Positions 52,167 to 61,389 are shown, counted from the stretch's first letter. The stretch is 64,000 nucleotides of DNA from Latescibacteria bacterium UBA6620 (GCA_002433075.1 DJHM01000015.1:131460-195459); one strand, 5' to 3'. Translations and numbers: made by a program. The notes: a model not told the origin generated them from the sequence alone.

Positions 52167-52559
52167 CGATTACGCCTGAGCCTGAAGTTCAGGAACTCGC
52201 TCGGCAGCCTGACCTTCGAGCCGGCGACTAAGCGACGAATCATTTCCGAGCGCCCCTCGTTCCCCGTGATGGCATAATAAAGGCGAGGTAAGCCAACTCA
52301 TTTCGTCTCTTTGCGTCTTGGGTAGCAACCACGGCTCTAATCCTCCGTGAAGTGGTGAACTGCTATTCACCAGGACTTTAGGCAATCATCGGGCCACAGA
52401 AAACAGATATCCACCTTTTGCACTATTGTCGGTAAATCAAGAACTTAGCGTTCGTCGGTCCAGGATGGCTTTCCAGCAGGATGGAATAATCTGTTGAATG
52501 ACACCATCAGATTGGGTCACATTTTGCCAACCTGACATCACCACTGGGCTCGTGACACC
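52167..52559. other. 393-bp gene-poor region
   Basis: I find no convincing gene. A 71-codon minus-strand frame (52170-52385) has no recognisable features. A short hairpin (GGTGAA/TTCACC, about 52354-52371) and a sigma-54-type promoter at 52513-52528 are the only signals seen. Confidence 0.5.
52513..52528 (+). promoter_or_regulatory. Sigma-54-type (-24/-12) promoter match
   Basis: TGGGTCACATTTTGCC keeps the invariant GG (-24) and GC (-12) at the required spacing and matches TTGC of the consensus TGGCACG-N4-TTGC. It lies about 32 bp before the GTG of the MotE-like gene at 52560. A sigma-54 activator is encoded at 28990-30492. Confidence 0.5.
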
Positions 52560-53219
52560 GTGAACTTCCGAACCGCCACCCTTCTTATCATCGGCATGTT
52601 TGGGTCCTTCAGTGTGATCATCGTCACGATGATGGTACTCTTTTGGCCCGGTTCGAAAAGCACATCGCAGCCAAGCCGTCGTGTAGAGACCCGTTCAGCC
52701 ACCCTCCCCAAGGTAAAAAGAGAGTCTGATCGGGCTCCGAGAGCGGCTCGAGGCATCGATAACGAAGGGAGCAGGGAATCTCTCCCACGGGCGCCAGCCC
52801 CGGACCCGGCGCCCATCAAGAGGGAAACCCCGCAAGAACTCAAGGTCCCGTCTGTCGCGACCCCGAAACCAGAAGAGGCGTCGGATCGTCCATCCGAAGT
52901 GACCGAATCGGGCCCGACCGGGAAACGGGCCTCCAGGGAAATCCGGATCGAACAGGATGAGATTCGGCTGCTTCGAGCCGAAATGGAAAAAAGGCTCAAG
53001 CAACAACTGGAGCTTCACGAGCGGAAGCTCACACAGCTTGCCCGGCAGTGTGCGTCTCTCGAAGCCGGGGCGGCCACTCAGGTGTTGATGAACCTCGACG
53101 ACGACACCGCACGGGAAGTTCTGAAACGGATGAACCGGTCTACCGCTCTGAACATCGCAGCCATACTGGTCCGGCTTGGAAGAGTTACGGCCTTACCCAC
53201 CCACCACGAGGAAAATTAG
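52560..53219 (+). CDS. MotE-like membrane-anchored coiled-coil protein
   Basis: 219 aa. One N-terminal membrane helix (TATLLIIGMFGSFSVIIVTMMVLFW, about 5-29), a Pro/Arg/Glu-rich linker (30-120), a coiled coil (about 120-165, EQDEIRLLRAEMEKRLKQQLELHERKL), and a C-terminal MgtE-N/FliG-like helical domain (AGAATQVLMNLDDDTAREVLKRMNRSTALNIAAIL). This is the architecture of MotE/FlbB-type flagellar proteins that chaperone MotB or act at the motor base. GTG start. serS begins 5 bp downstream. Confidence 0.65.
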   Translation: MNFRTATLLIIGMFGSFSVIIVTMMVLFWPGSKSTSQPSRRVETRSATLPKVKRESDRAPRAARGIDNEGSRESLPRAPAPDPAPIKRETPQELKVPSVATPKPEEASDRPSEVTESGPTGKRASREIRIEQDEIRLLRAEMEKRLKQQLELHERKLTQLARQCASLEAGAATQVLMNLDDDTAREVLKRMNRSTALNIAAILVRLGRVTALPTHHEEN

Positions 53220-53224
53220 ACGCT

Positions 53225-54505
53225 ATGCTGGACATCAACGTCATCCGCGAGAATCCGGACACCGTTCGGGAGGCTCTTCTCAAGAGAATGGACGAGGTCG
53301 ACTTCACAGACCTCTTGCGTTGGGATACTCGGCGGCGCGAGTTGATCCCGGCGATCGACGCCCTCCGCGAACAACGGAACAAGGTGTCTGCCCAGATTCC
53401 CACGATGAAGAAGGAAGGGAAAGACACGACCGAGGTACAGAGTGAGATGCGAGAGGTATCCGAGCGCATCAAAACGCTCGATGTCGACCTCGGCGAGGCC
53501 GACGATCGGATCAGGGAGATCCTCGAAGAGTTGCCCAACATCCCGGCCGATGACGTCGTGGCAGGCGGCAAGGAAGCCAACGAGGTCATTCGCACGGAAG
53601 GTTCGAAGCCAGCACACACCTTCGAGGCGAAGGACCACGTCGAGTTGGCAACGGAGCTCGGGGTAATCGACTACGAACGTGGCGTCAAGATGGGTGGCAA
53701 CGGGTTCTGGCTCTACAGGGGAAATGGGGCCCGTCTCGAATGGGGACTCCTCAACTACTTCGTCGAAAGTCATCTCGCCGACGGCTACGAGTTCGTCCTG
53801 CCCCCACACATTCTGACCTACGATTGCGGGTTCGCCGCCGGCCAGTTTCCGAAGTTCGAGGACGACGTCTTCCACATTCGAGGAGACGATGATTCAGCTG
53901 GACATTTCCTTCTACCCACGGCCGAAACCGCCCTGATCAATTTCCACCGGGGCGAAATCCTGGCGGAGGAGGAACTTCCTCGGAAATACTTCGCCTACAC
54001 ACCTTGCTATCGTCGCGAAGCCGGAAGCTACCGGACAAACGAGCGGGGGATGATCCGGGGACACCAGTTCAACAAGATCGAAATTTTCCAGTTCACCCGG
54101 CCTGAAGATTCCGCCGCCGCACTCGAAGAAATGATTGAAAAGGCCGAAGCCCTCGTTCAGGGTCTCGGCCTCCACTACCAGGTTTCCAAGCTCGCGGCTC
54201 GGGACTGTAGTGCGTCGATGGCCAAGACCTATGACATCGAAGTCTGGATCCCGAGTATGGAAGAGTACAAGGAGGTCAGCTCGGCCTCGAACGCCCACGA
54301 TTACCAGGCCCGGCGGGGCAACATCCGCTACAAGAAGAGCGAGGGGGGGCGCAACACCTTCATCCATAGCCTGAACGCTTCGGGACTCGCGACCTCCCGC
54401 CTCGTCCCCGCGATCCTCGAACAGCATCAGGGCGAGGACGGCACCGTCGCAGTTCCAGACGTACTTCAGAAATGGGTGGGCACCGACCGGCTCGGATCCC
54501 CGTGA
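53225..54505 (+). CDS. serS: Seryl-tRNA synthetase
   Basis: 426 aa, class II synthetase. MLDINVIRENPDTVREALLKR, N-terminal tRNA-binding coiled coil (about 30-100), motif 2 TPCYRREAGSYRTNERGMIRGHQFNKIEIF, motif 3 NASGLATSRLVPAILEQHQ, and EEYKEVSSASNAHDYQARR. ATG 53225 gives the family N-terminus. It is flanked by two motility-like genes and overlaps the next gene by a GTGA. Confidence 0.97.
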   Translation: MLDINVIRENPDTVREALLKRMDEVDFTDLLRWDTRRRELIPAIDALREQRNKVSAQIPTMKKEGKDTTEVQSEMREVSERIKTLDVDLGEADDRIREILEELPNIPADDVVAGGKEANEVIRTEGSKPAHTFEAKDHVELATELGVIDYERGVKMGGNGFWLYRGNGARLEWGLLNYFVESHLADGYEFVLPPHILTYDCGFAAGQFPKFEDDVFHIRGDDDSAGHFLLPTAETALINFHRGEILAEEELPRKYFAYTPCYRREAGSYRTNERGMIRGHQFNKIEIFQFTRPEDSAAALEEMIEKAEALVQGLGLHYQVSKLAARDCSASMAKTYDIEVWIPSMEEYKEVSSASNAHDYQARRGNIRYKKSEGGRNTFIHSLNASGLATSRLVPAILEQHQGEDGTVAVPDVLQKWVGTDRLGSP

Positions 54506-54786
54506 CCGAAGATCCTGAGAAAGATTCTCGCGAATCCGCGGCCGCTCTTCGCTATCGTCCCGAGGACAATGCGGCTCCCAGGATGGTCGCGAAAGGCGAA
54601 GGTGAAATCGCCAAACGGATCATCGAGATCGCCGAGCAGCACGGCATCCCTATTCGCCACGATCCAGACCTGGTGGCCGTGCTCGCCAGGCTCGATCTGG
54701 ACACCGAGATTCCGAGCGAGCTCTATCAGCCCATCGCTGAGATTCTATCCTTTCTCTACCGGGTCAACGAGCAACGAAAACAATAA
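54502..54786 (+). CDS. FlhB C-terminal-domain-like protein
   Basis: 94 aa from GTG 54502, whose GTGA overlaps the serS stop. ALRYRPEDNAAPRMVAKGEGEIAKRIIEIAEQHGIPIRHDPDLVAVLARLDLDTEIP...AEILSFLYRVN matches the cytoplasmic domain of FlhB/YscU export-switch proteins (AVALxY...APxVxAKGxGxxAxxIxxxAxxxxIPIxxxxxLAxxLxxxxxxxxIP). The self-cleaving NPTH motif and the membrane part are absent, as in free-standing FlhX-like proteins. It may bind the flagellar export gate; not proven. Followed by a strong terminator. Confidence 0.8.
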   Translation: MTEDPEKDSRESAAALRYRPEDNAAPRMVAKGEGEIAKRIIEIAEQHGIPIRHDPDLVAVLARLDLDTEIPSELYQPIAEILSFLYRVNEQRKQ

Positions 54787-54824
54787 AGCCCCGTCGCCAT
54801 CGGCGACGGGGCTTTCAGTTTTTT
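54785..54824 (+). terminator. Strong rho-independent terminator
   Basis: Perfect 14-bp stem (54785-54798 with 54802-54815, AAAGCCCCGTCGCC arm), 3-nt loop, then CAG-TTTTTT. It starts within the FlhB-like stop codon and separates it from the convergent AsnC-like gene. Confidence 0.92.
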
Positions 54825-54836
54825 ACGAAACAACCG

Positions 54837-55958
54837 CTACACCATCTCTTCCGGGTCCAGATCGACAGATGCGCACCAGTCCCGGTACGCAGACGGCACG
54901 ATCTCCGAGGGCTTGATCTCGCTCCTGCCGCCCCAGAAGACGTTCGTGTAGGACAGCGGAATCCCCACATCCGCGAGGTGGGCATCGATCGCCGCCTTGT
55001 GCTCGTAAACGAGATCCCGCTCTGTGCCGTGAACGACACCCATAATGTTCACGTTCCCGAAATCGGGCCCGCCCTCTCTCCAATAACAGTGAGTCAGGAT
55101 GTGGTGACGGCCGATCTCGCAGCCTCCCTCCACCTCCCTACCCTCAGGCACCGCCCAGTGAAACAGCGCGTTGTAGCGCGTTACGCGTTCACCCGTCTTC
55201 AGTTGTTTCGCGTGTTCCAGGAAAGTCGAGAATCGTCCGATCACCTTACGTCGCTGCAGGTCTTCGGCCACTTCGCAGAATGTGTCTACGGTTACACCGA
55301 CCTCCTCCCCCCGATTCTTCCATAGGTCCGGCCCGACCTCGTCGACATCCAGCTCTCGCTTGAGACCGATCAGCACGCGCCAGTCCAGATCGCTCAACTC
55401 TACCACCTCGACATGCTTGGGTTCCGCGGGTCCGTCGGACTTGCTGCCAACCTCCATCGTCCGTCGGCGCACGTGACCCACGCCCAGGGCGAAAATGCAC
55501 TTGGCCGGCATCAATCTGAAGTGGTCGGCGCCCACCTGGTCCTTCAGATACTCGCAGTGTCGATCGATCGAATAGGGTCGGGGCACCTTAACCGTCGTCC
55601 ACAGGCGATAGCGAGCGCCCGCCTTCCCTTCGTCGGTCGTCCGAATCACGACGTGCCCGGAAAACGGATCGTTCCGAAACATATACTCGAACGCGTCGTC
55701 CAGTCTGTCTTCCGATACGCTCCACGCCACCAGGGCGCCCGGCGCCAGGTTGGTCGCCATCAGGGTCTGACGGACTCGACGGATCGTCCCCGCCTCGAGC
55801 ATCGCCCGGATCCGAGTCACCACATCTTCCAGCCCGACCCCGGACTGATCGACGATCGCCCCGATTGGGTCGCGATGGAATCCCTGGATCCTGTCCTCGG
55901 ACACAGCCAGGATCCGGGCATTGACCGGGTCGTCGGTGTGAATCGGAATCGTCGTCAA
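54837..55958 (-). CDS. Tandem AsnC/Lrp-like protein resembling NirD/AhbAB siroheme decarboxylases
   Basis: 373 aa made of two similar units, each a winged helix followed by an AsnC-type ligand fold. Unit 1 (about 10-165) has VVTRIRAMLEAGTIRRVRQTLMATNLAPGALVAWSV; unit 2 (about 185-350) has VAEDLQRRKVIGRFSTFLEHAKQLKTG, HCYWREGGPDFGNVNIMGVVHG. The HCYxRxxxPxxxxNxxxMxHG-like block and the R-I-R-R/GxxL-NLA pattern resemble NirDLGH/AhbA-AhbB proteins that decarboxylate siroheme. A plain tandem Lrp regulator is the alternative. 5 bp after the clpP-like stop. Confidence 0.6.
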   Translation of the reverse strand: MTTIPIHTDDPVNARILAVSEDRIQGFHRDPIGAIVDQSGVGLEDVVTRIRAMLEAGTIRRVRQTLMATNLAPGALVAWSVSEDRLDDAFEYMFRNDPFSGHVVIRTTDEGKAGARYRLWTTVKVPRPYSIDRHCEYLKDQVGADHFRLMPAKCIFALGVGHVRRRTMEVGSKSDGPAEPKHVEVVELSDLDWRVLIGLKRELDVDEVGPDLWKNRGEEVGVTVDTFCEVAEDLQRRKVIGRFSTFLEHAKQLKTGERVTRYNALFHWAVPEGREVEGGCEIGRHHILTHCYWREGGPDFGNVNIMGVVHGTERDLVYEHKAAIDAHLADVGIPLSYTNVFWGGRSEIKPSEIVPSAYRDWCASVDLDPEEMV

Positions 55959-55963
55959 GCGGC

Positions 55964-56578
55964 TCAGCCCTCCAGTTCGCCCATAGCGGTCACGACCTTG
56001 CTGATCAGACCGTATTCGACAGCTTCGGGGGCCGTCATCCAGTAGTCACGATCGGTGTCGTCCGAAACCTTCTCGAGCGGCTGTCCCGTCTCTTCAGCGT
56101 AGAGCTCGTTGATGCGCTCTCTCAGCTTCAGGATCTGCTCGGCCGTACGCTTGATGTCTTCCGCGGCACCGTGAGATCTCATCGAGGGTTGGTGGATCAT
56201 AATGCGCGCGTTCGGAAGCGCCATTCGGTCTTCCTTGGCTGCCGCGAGCATAATCACGGTGGCCGCGCTCGCCGAAAGCCCCGTACTGACGATCTTCACC
56301 CTAGGACGAACGAACCGGATCATATCGTAGATCGCGAACCCGTCATCCGCGCTGCCACCCGGTGAGTTGATGAAAATCTTGATCGGCGCTTCGGGATCCT
56401 CGTTGTCGAGAAACAGAAGTTGCGCAGTAACGCGCGCTGTCAGCTTGTGATCGACCGGGTCAGAAATCAGAATCGTGCGCGTCTTGATCAGACTCCGCCC
56501 GAGGAATTCACCCTCCTTTGATCCTTTTTCCTCATCCTCTTCGTCATCCTCGAGCCGTGCGTTCCTGTATGCTTGCAT
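55964..56578 (-). CDS. ClpP-like protease subunit with acidic N-terminus
   Basis: 204 aa. ClpP fold with FINSPGGSADDGFAIYDMI, the nucleophile Ser104 in GLSASAATVIML, His129 in ARIMIHQP and Asp in DDTDRDYWMTAPEAVEYGLI, so the triad is intact although GLSASA replaces the usual GQAASM and the loop after His is MRSHG. The N-terminal 25 residues are unusually acidic (LEDDEEDEEKGSKEGE) where canonical ClpP has the axial-gate hairpin. ATG 56578. No ClpX or ClpA gene is nearby. It may be an accessory ClpP paralogue. Confidence 0.82.
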   Translation of the reverse strand: MQAYRNARLEDDEEDEEKGSKEGEFLGRSLIKTRTILISDPVDHKLTARVTAQLLFLDNEDPEAPIKIFINSPGGSADDGFAIYDMIRFVRPRVKIVSTGLSASAATVIMLAAAKEDRMALPNARIMIHQPSMRSHGAAEDIKRTAEQILKLRERINELYAEETGQPLEKVSDDTDRDYWMTAPEAVEYGLISKVVTAMGELEG

Positions 56579-56757
56579 CTTGCGAACCTGCCCTTTCCAG
56601 GGAGTTACCAAAAAACAGATCGCGCCTGGAAGGCGCGGCGAAAGCAGGCTGAATTTATCCGAAGGATTCTCCAAAGTCAAGCTGCGTAAGGCCTTAGAGC
56701 CATTCGTCGCCTTGACATCGCAATCCATCTCGGACTAATTGTCTTCTTCTTTCCTCT

Positions 56758-58062
56758 ATGGACATACGACCCGACAGATCCTCCCCGACCGCGCGCCAAA
56801 CGGCACTCGACCTGCTTCTTCGGATCGAAAAGGGCGCCTTCTCCGACCACCTGCTGGAGTCGCTCAACGCCACGGCAATGAATGAGAAAGACCGTGCCCT
56901 CGTAAGGGAGATCGTGCTCGGTACACTTCGCTGGCGCCGGCCAATCGACGCCCTCCTCTCCGTTTATTTGACGCAGCCCCTGGGCCGTCTCCCTCTTCCG
57001 ACCCTCACCCTCCTCAGATTCAGCGCCTACCAACTTCGACATCTCGACCGGGTACCCGACTATGCCGTGGTGTCCGAAGCCGTCGACCTCGCAACCCACC
57101 GTGACCGCAAACGCGCCGGCGTGGTCAATGCGGTACTTCGTGGAATTGCCGATCATCGCAAGCCTGAGCCCCCCGACCCCGACGCTTCCCCGATCCAGCA
57201 GCTCGCCCTCGCTCAGTCCGCGCCCCAATGGCTCGTCGAGCGATGGGTTGCCCGCTACGGCATTGACCGGGCTAACACAGCCCTTACAGCATTGAACGCG
57301 CGCCAGCCCGTAACCCTCAGAATGTTCGGATCCACCGAGCCGATCATCGAAGAACTGGCTCGAAACGGAATCCCCTATCGATCCCATCCGACCCTTGAGA
57401 ACCTGCTCTATGTAGATCGACCCGCCGGGCTCTTCGACACGCGAGCCTTCGAATCCGGCGCCTTCATCATTCAGGGCCCTGCTGCAGCCCGAATGGTCGA
57501 TTTCGCAGACATCCACGAAGGACACTCGGTCCTCGACGTTTGCGCGGCACCCGGTGGAAAGACCTGCGTGGCCGCCCACCGCGCCGGCCCCCGGGGCAAG
57601 GTCGTTGCGGTCGACCGGAGCGCCCTGCGGCTCCGACGTCTGATCGAGAACACGAACCGGCTGGGTCTGCAGGCTCGAATCGTCGCCGCAGACGCCACCC
57701 GACTCCCCCTAACCGGCCGTTACGACCGGGTCATTGTCGATGCGCCCTGTTCCGGGCTGGGGACAATCGGGAAGCACCCTGAAATCAAGTGGCAACGCGG
57801 CCCGAAGGACCTTCTCGCGCTTTCCCGCGTCCAAAGTGAGATTATTGAAGCGGCGGCCGACCGAGTCCGTGCAGATGGAGTGCTGCTTTACAGCACCTGT
57901 ACCACCGAGCCGGAGGAGAACGAAGCCGTCATTCAAGACTTTCTGGATCGAAATCCCCGTTTCCAGCCGGATCCCGATGCGGAAAGCGCGTTTCTGAACC
58001 TCCTGCCGGAGCATCCCGGCGACGACGGGGGTTTCGCAGCCAGACTGCGCAGAATCGCGTAA
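56758..58062 (+). CDS. rsmB: 16S rRNA m5C967 methyltransferase RsmB
   Basis: 434 aa. N-terminal NusB-like RNA-binding domain (TARQTALDLLLRIEKGAFSDHLL, to about 140) and C-terminal Rossmann methyltransferase with VLDVCAAPGGKTCVAA (SAM site), VDAPCSGLGTIGKHPEIKW and the catalytic Cys block LLYSTCTTEPEENEAVI. It ends GGFAARLRR. Divergent from the clpP-like gene. A TolB/TPR gene follows 63 bp later. Confidence 0.93.
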   Translation: MDIRPDRSSPTARQTALDLLLRIEKGAFSDHLLESLNATAMNEKDRALVREIVLGTLRWRRPIDALLSVYLTQPLGRLPLPTLTLLRFSAYQLRHLDRVPDYAVVSEAVDLATHRDRKRAGVVNAVLRGIADHRKPEPPDPDASPIQQLALAQSAPQWLVERWVARYGIDRANTALTALNARQPVTLRMFGSTEPIIEELARNGIPYRSHPTLENLLYVDRPAGLFDTRAFESGAFIIQGPAAARMVDFADIHEGHSVLDVCAAPGGKTCVAAHRAGPRGKVVAVDRSALRLRRLIENTNRLGLQARIVAADATRLPLTGRYDRVIVDAPCSGLGTIGKHPEIKWQRGPKDLLALSRVQSEIIEAAADRVRADGVLLYSTCTTEPEENEAVIQDFLDRNPRFQPDPDAESAFLNLLPEHPGDDGGFAARLRRIA

Positions 58063-58125
58063 AAGCGGGTGGTGAAATCATGCAAACTGCCGATAAATTA
58101 GAAGGATAGGTAAGAGACTCCCCCA

Positions 58126-61100
58126 ATGATCAACTCGACACGAATCCTCATCTGCCTCCTCTCAGCGCTTCTGCTCGGAGGAACGGCGACCGGACAACGA
58201 CGTCAGAATGTCGTGGTGTTTCCCTTTGCTGCAGGGGAGGACCAGACGTGGTTGTCAACCGCGACCGCCCACGCCCTTTCCGCGAAGCTGGATCGGACAG
58301 GACAGCTCCGACCGCTCGATCGGGAAGAACTGGCGAAACTCGGCAGGTCGATCAATGTCGACATCCGGAAGGCTGGGGAACTTCCCCTTCCAGCCATCAA
58401 CCGCATCGGGCATTGGCTCAACACCGACCTCCTCATCATCGGGCGGGTCGGCCGCACGCACGATCGGGATCGGGCGCGCGAGCTCATCGGGTCGGTACTA
58501 GTCTCCAAGAATGCGCCCGAAGGATCCGAGATCTGGCTGGCGGCACGACTCTACGGCTACCCGGGCGGAACCTCTCTCGGGAGCGCCTTCGTCGAAGGCT
58601 CGGAGAGTGGCCTCTTCGATCTTTTCGACGGCCTCACCCTCCAGATCCTCGATCGTCTCGGGGTCGATGAAGCGCGCGCAATGCGCGCCTACGGTCGCCC
58701 CACGCATTCCGTTGAAGCCTACCACCTCATCGCCGAAGCCGACGCGGCCTTCCATACTTCCAAACGGTCAGAAAAAACCGATCGCTTCATCGCCGAAGCC
58801 CTAAATCAGGCGCTTCGCCTGGACCCCGACTACAGCGAGGCCCACCGAGTTCGGGGCGATGTGCTGCATCGCCAGGGAGATGAGGCTGGCGCAAGGGAGG
58901 CCTACGGCCAGGCCGCCGCCCTCGATCCAGACAACCCGCGTCCCCGATGGTCGCTCGCGATGTTGTCACGTGCGCAAGACGACGTCGCCTCCGAAGCCGA
59001 AGCCTTGGCTTCCGTCCTCGAAGCGCAGCCCGAGGACGATCGAGCTTTCGTTCGAATAGCGCGGCTGCACTTCGAAGCCGGGCGACACGAAGAAGCCAGG
59101 ACCCACTACGAACGCGCCCTCGCACTGTTCAATAAAGAGCCCGGGCGACTGGCCGAGGTTGGAAGCTTCTTCCTCTACCTCGGAGAAGCCGACGCTGCCG
59201 ATCGCCTCTTCAGGAAAGCCATCGAGATTGAACCCGGCAACCCGGACCATCACGTAGGCTCGATCGCAGCCCGGACGCGAAAGAGATTCTATGTCGCCGC
59301 CGATGGCGCTTTCTCGGAGGCGATCGCGATGGGCTCCGAGTCTGCCGATCTGTGGCAGGTCGCGGGTCAGCTTTCTGTCATCCGGAAAAAGTACGACGAC
59401 GCCAGCGAGCGTTATCAGCACGCCCTGAAGCTGGCCCCCGAACGGACTGACTTGCTCCTAGACATCGCAAACCTTCACGCCGATCGGGGAAACATCGAGC
59501 AGGCGGTGACCGCGTATGAGGACGCACTCATCAAGGGCGTCCCTCTGGAGGACATCGCAGATCCTCTTGTGAAGGCGTACACTCGACTCGACGACGACGG
59601 AGCCGCAGATTCCTTCATTCAGTCCCTAGCGCTCGACATCAACCGACTCGACATCCTGCTGATCGCCGCCCGTCTACACGACGAGCGTGGAAACCACCAG
59701 GCGGCCGTTGTCGCCTATGAAGATGCCCTCATCAAGGGGGCTCCGATCGCTGACATCGCTGGACCGCTGGCGCGTGCTTATATGAATCTCGAGGACGGAA
59801 CAGCTGTCGAACGCATCCTCGGCAGCGTGCCCGATCGACCAGACCTCGCCGCCATCCGGGGTGATCTCTACGAGTCGACCGGTAGCCTGCGAAAGGCAAT
59901 GGGCGCCTACGAAACAGCCCTGGCCTCCACACCCGACAACGTCGACCTCCTGAAGCGGCTCGGAAGAGTTTACGAACGTCTCGGGTCGAGAGAGAGCGCA
60001 GCCGAGGTCTATACCAAGGCCCTTCAGAACGCGCCTGGGGAAATCGATCTCCTCATAAAACTCGGGGATGTACTTCGAGAACTCGATCGCAACGCTGAGG
60101 CGCGACCACGCTACCAGGCCGCGATCGATGCCGGAGCCAAACGGGTCGATGCGTTCAATGGCCTGGGGCTCTCCGCCGAAGCTCTCAGACGACTCAGAGA
60201 ATCCCGTCTCGCATACCGAAACGCGCTTTTCCTGGATCCTCAAAACGCCATCGCACTCGCTGGAATCCAACGGGTGCGACCTCCAAGACGACCATCGCTC
60301 CCCTCGCCCCAGGCCTTGATCACCCAGGCCCGGGATGCCCTGACGCAGAGTGACTTCGAAAAAGCCATCGATCTCTTTCAGACCGCGCTTCGCAGAGACG
60401 GTCGCGATGGCTCCGCCTGGAACGATCTGGGTCTGGCTCACGCCGCCCTGGGTCATCCGCACGAAGCAAGGCAGGCATTCGAATCGGCCGAGCGGCTCGC
60501 ACCCACTCCAGAGACCATCTACAACCTCGGCCGGTCGAGCGTCGAATCCGGGCGCTACCAGGAAGCCGTATCGGCCTATCGCACCGCGCTAGAGCGAGAT
60601 CCCGGGTTTGCTGAGGCGGCCCTCAACCTGTCTGCCCTTCATCTGCAGGAAGGCCACGCACCAAGTGCCGTCCTTACTCTCAAGCAGGCACTCGAGGTTT
60701 CTCCCGACCGTGGGGACGTTCGGTTGGCTCTGGCAAACGCCTACCTGCTCATCCGGGAGCCAGAATCCGCACGAAGAGCCTATGAGGAGGCCACGGCGGA
60801 TCCCATACAGCGGGCAGCCGCAACGGTTGGACTCGGAAATCTCGCTCTCGCAGCGGGCGACACTGTGGTCGCCATCGACCACTACCGGGATGCGATTCGC
60901 CAGAACGCTGAGATTGCCGATCCATACATTAACCTGGGGTCCGTCCTCGCGATTCAAGGCCAGGCCGAGGCGGCAATTGAGTCCTACACGACCGCTCTGG
61001 AGAAAGCACCCGAAGACCTGACCATCTACCTGAATCTCGCGACGTTGTACTATCAGTCCGAACAGTACGACGACGCCCTCGATCTCCTCGGCGTTCTCCT

Positions 61101-61389
61101 CAGACGGAACAGCAGTATCCACGAAGCTCAGCGTCTAGTGGGACACATCGCACTGGCAACCGGAGACCCCGGGCTCGCAATCGAAGCCTATCACATCGCT
61201 CTCTCGATGTCGCCAGCGGACTTGGGTGCGTTGCGTGGTCTTGCGCTCGCCTGTGAAGCCGACCATCGCGTCGAAGCTGCCCGCGATGCCTGGCATCGAT
61301 GGATAGATGCGGCGGGAGACAGTCCGGGCTTCGATGCCGAGATCGAACGGATCCATTCGCGTCTGGAGTCACTACCCGACGAATCCTGA
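58126..61389 (+). CDS. Exported TolB-N/FlgO-like domain plus long TPR array
   Basis: 1087 aa. Signal peptide (1-23, ...GGTATGQ). Residues about 25-180 resemble the TolB-N/FlgO/CsgG-type domain (NVVVFPFAAGEDQTWLSTATAHALSAKL, LNTDLLIIGRV). From about 190 to the end are tetratricopeptide repeats (for example ALRLDPDYSEAHRVRGDVLHRQGD, AESYTTALEKAPED-like). Two neighbouring modules, with AYEDALIKG at about 463 and 530, are near copies 67 residues apart. Probably a periplasmic scaffold. It ends at the hairpin terminator at 61411. Confidence 0.85.
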   Translation: MINSTRILICLLSALLLGGTATGQRRQNVVVFPFAAGEDQTWLSTATAHALSAKLDRTGQLRPLDREELAKLGRSINVDIRKAGELPLPAINRIGHWLNTDLLIIGRVGRTHDRDRARELIGSVLVSKNAPEGSEIWLAARLYGYPGGTSLGSAFVEGSESGLFDLFDGLTLQILDRLGVDEARAMRAYGRPTHSVEAYHLIAEADAAFHTSKRSEKTDRFIAEALNQALRLDPDYSEAHRVRGDVLHRQGDEAGAREAYGQAAALDPDNPRPRWSLAMLSRAQDDVASEAEALASVLEAQPEDDRAFVRIARLHFEAGRHEEARTHYERALALFNKEPGRLAEVGSFFLYLGEADAADRLFRKAIEIEPGNPDHHVGSIAARTRKRFYVAADGAFSEAIAMGSESADLWQVAGQLSVIRKKYDDASERYQHALKLAPERTDLLLDIANLHADRGNIEQAVTAYEDALIKGVPLEDIADPLVKAYTRLDDDGAADSFIQSLALDINRLDILLIAARLHDERGNHQAAVVAYEDALIKGAPIADIAGPLARAYMNLEDGTAVERILGSVPDRPDLAAIRGDLYESTGSLRKAMGAYETALASTPDNVDLLKRLGRVYERLGSRESAAEVYTKALQNAPGEIDLLIKLGDVLRELDRNAEARPRYQAAIDAGAKRVDAFNGLGLSAEALRRLRESRLAYRNALFLDPQNAIALAGIQRVRPPRRPSLPSPQALITQARDALTQSDFEKAIDLFQTALRRDGRDGSAWNDLGLAHAALGHPHEARQAFESAERLAPTPETIYNLGRSSVESGRYQEAVSAYRTALERDPGFAEAALNLSALHLQEGHAPSAVLTLKQALEVSPDRGDVRLALANAYLLIREPESARRAYEEATADPIQRAAATVGLGNLALAAGDTVVAIDHYRDAIRQNAEIADPYINLGSVLAIQGQAEAAIESYTTALEKAPEDLTIYLNLATLYYQSEQYDDALDLLGVLLRRNSSIHEAQRLVGHIALATGDPGLAIEAYHIALSMSPADLGALRGLALACEADHRVEAARDAWHRWIDAAGDSPGFDAEIERIHSRLESLPDES

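Noticed and set aside
52170..52385. 71-codon minus-strand frame downstream of the DegT gene
   Set aside because: Low-information sequence, no RBS seen, no family motif; treated as intergenic.
52290..52480. Possible c-di-GMP riboswitch upstream of the MotE-like gene
   Set aside because: An ACGCAAAG string is present on the minus strand, but the paired helices and the second conserved segment of the GEMM consensus were not found.
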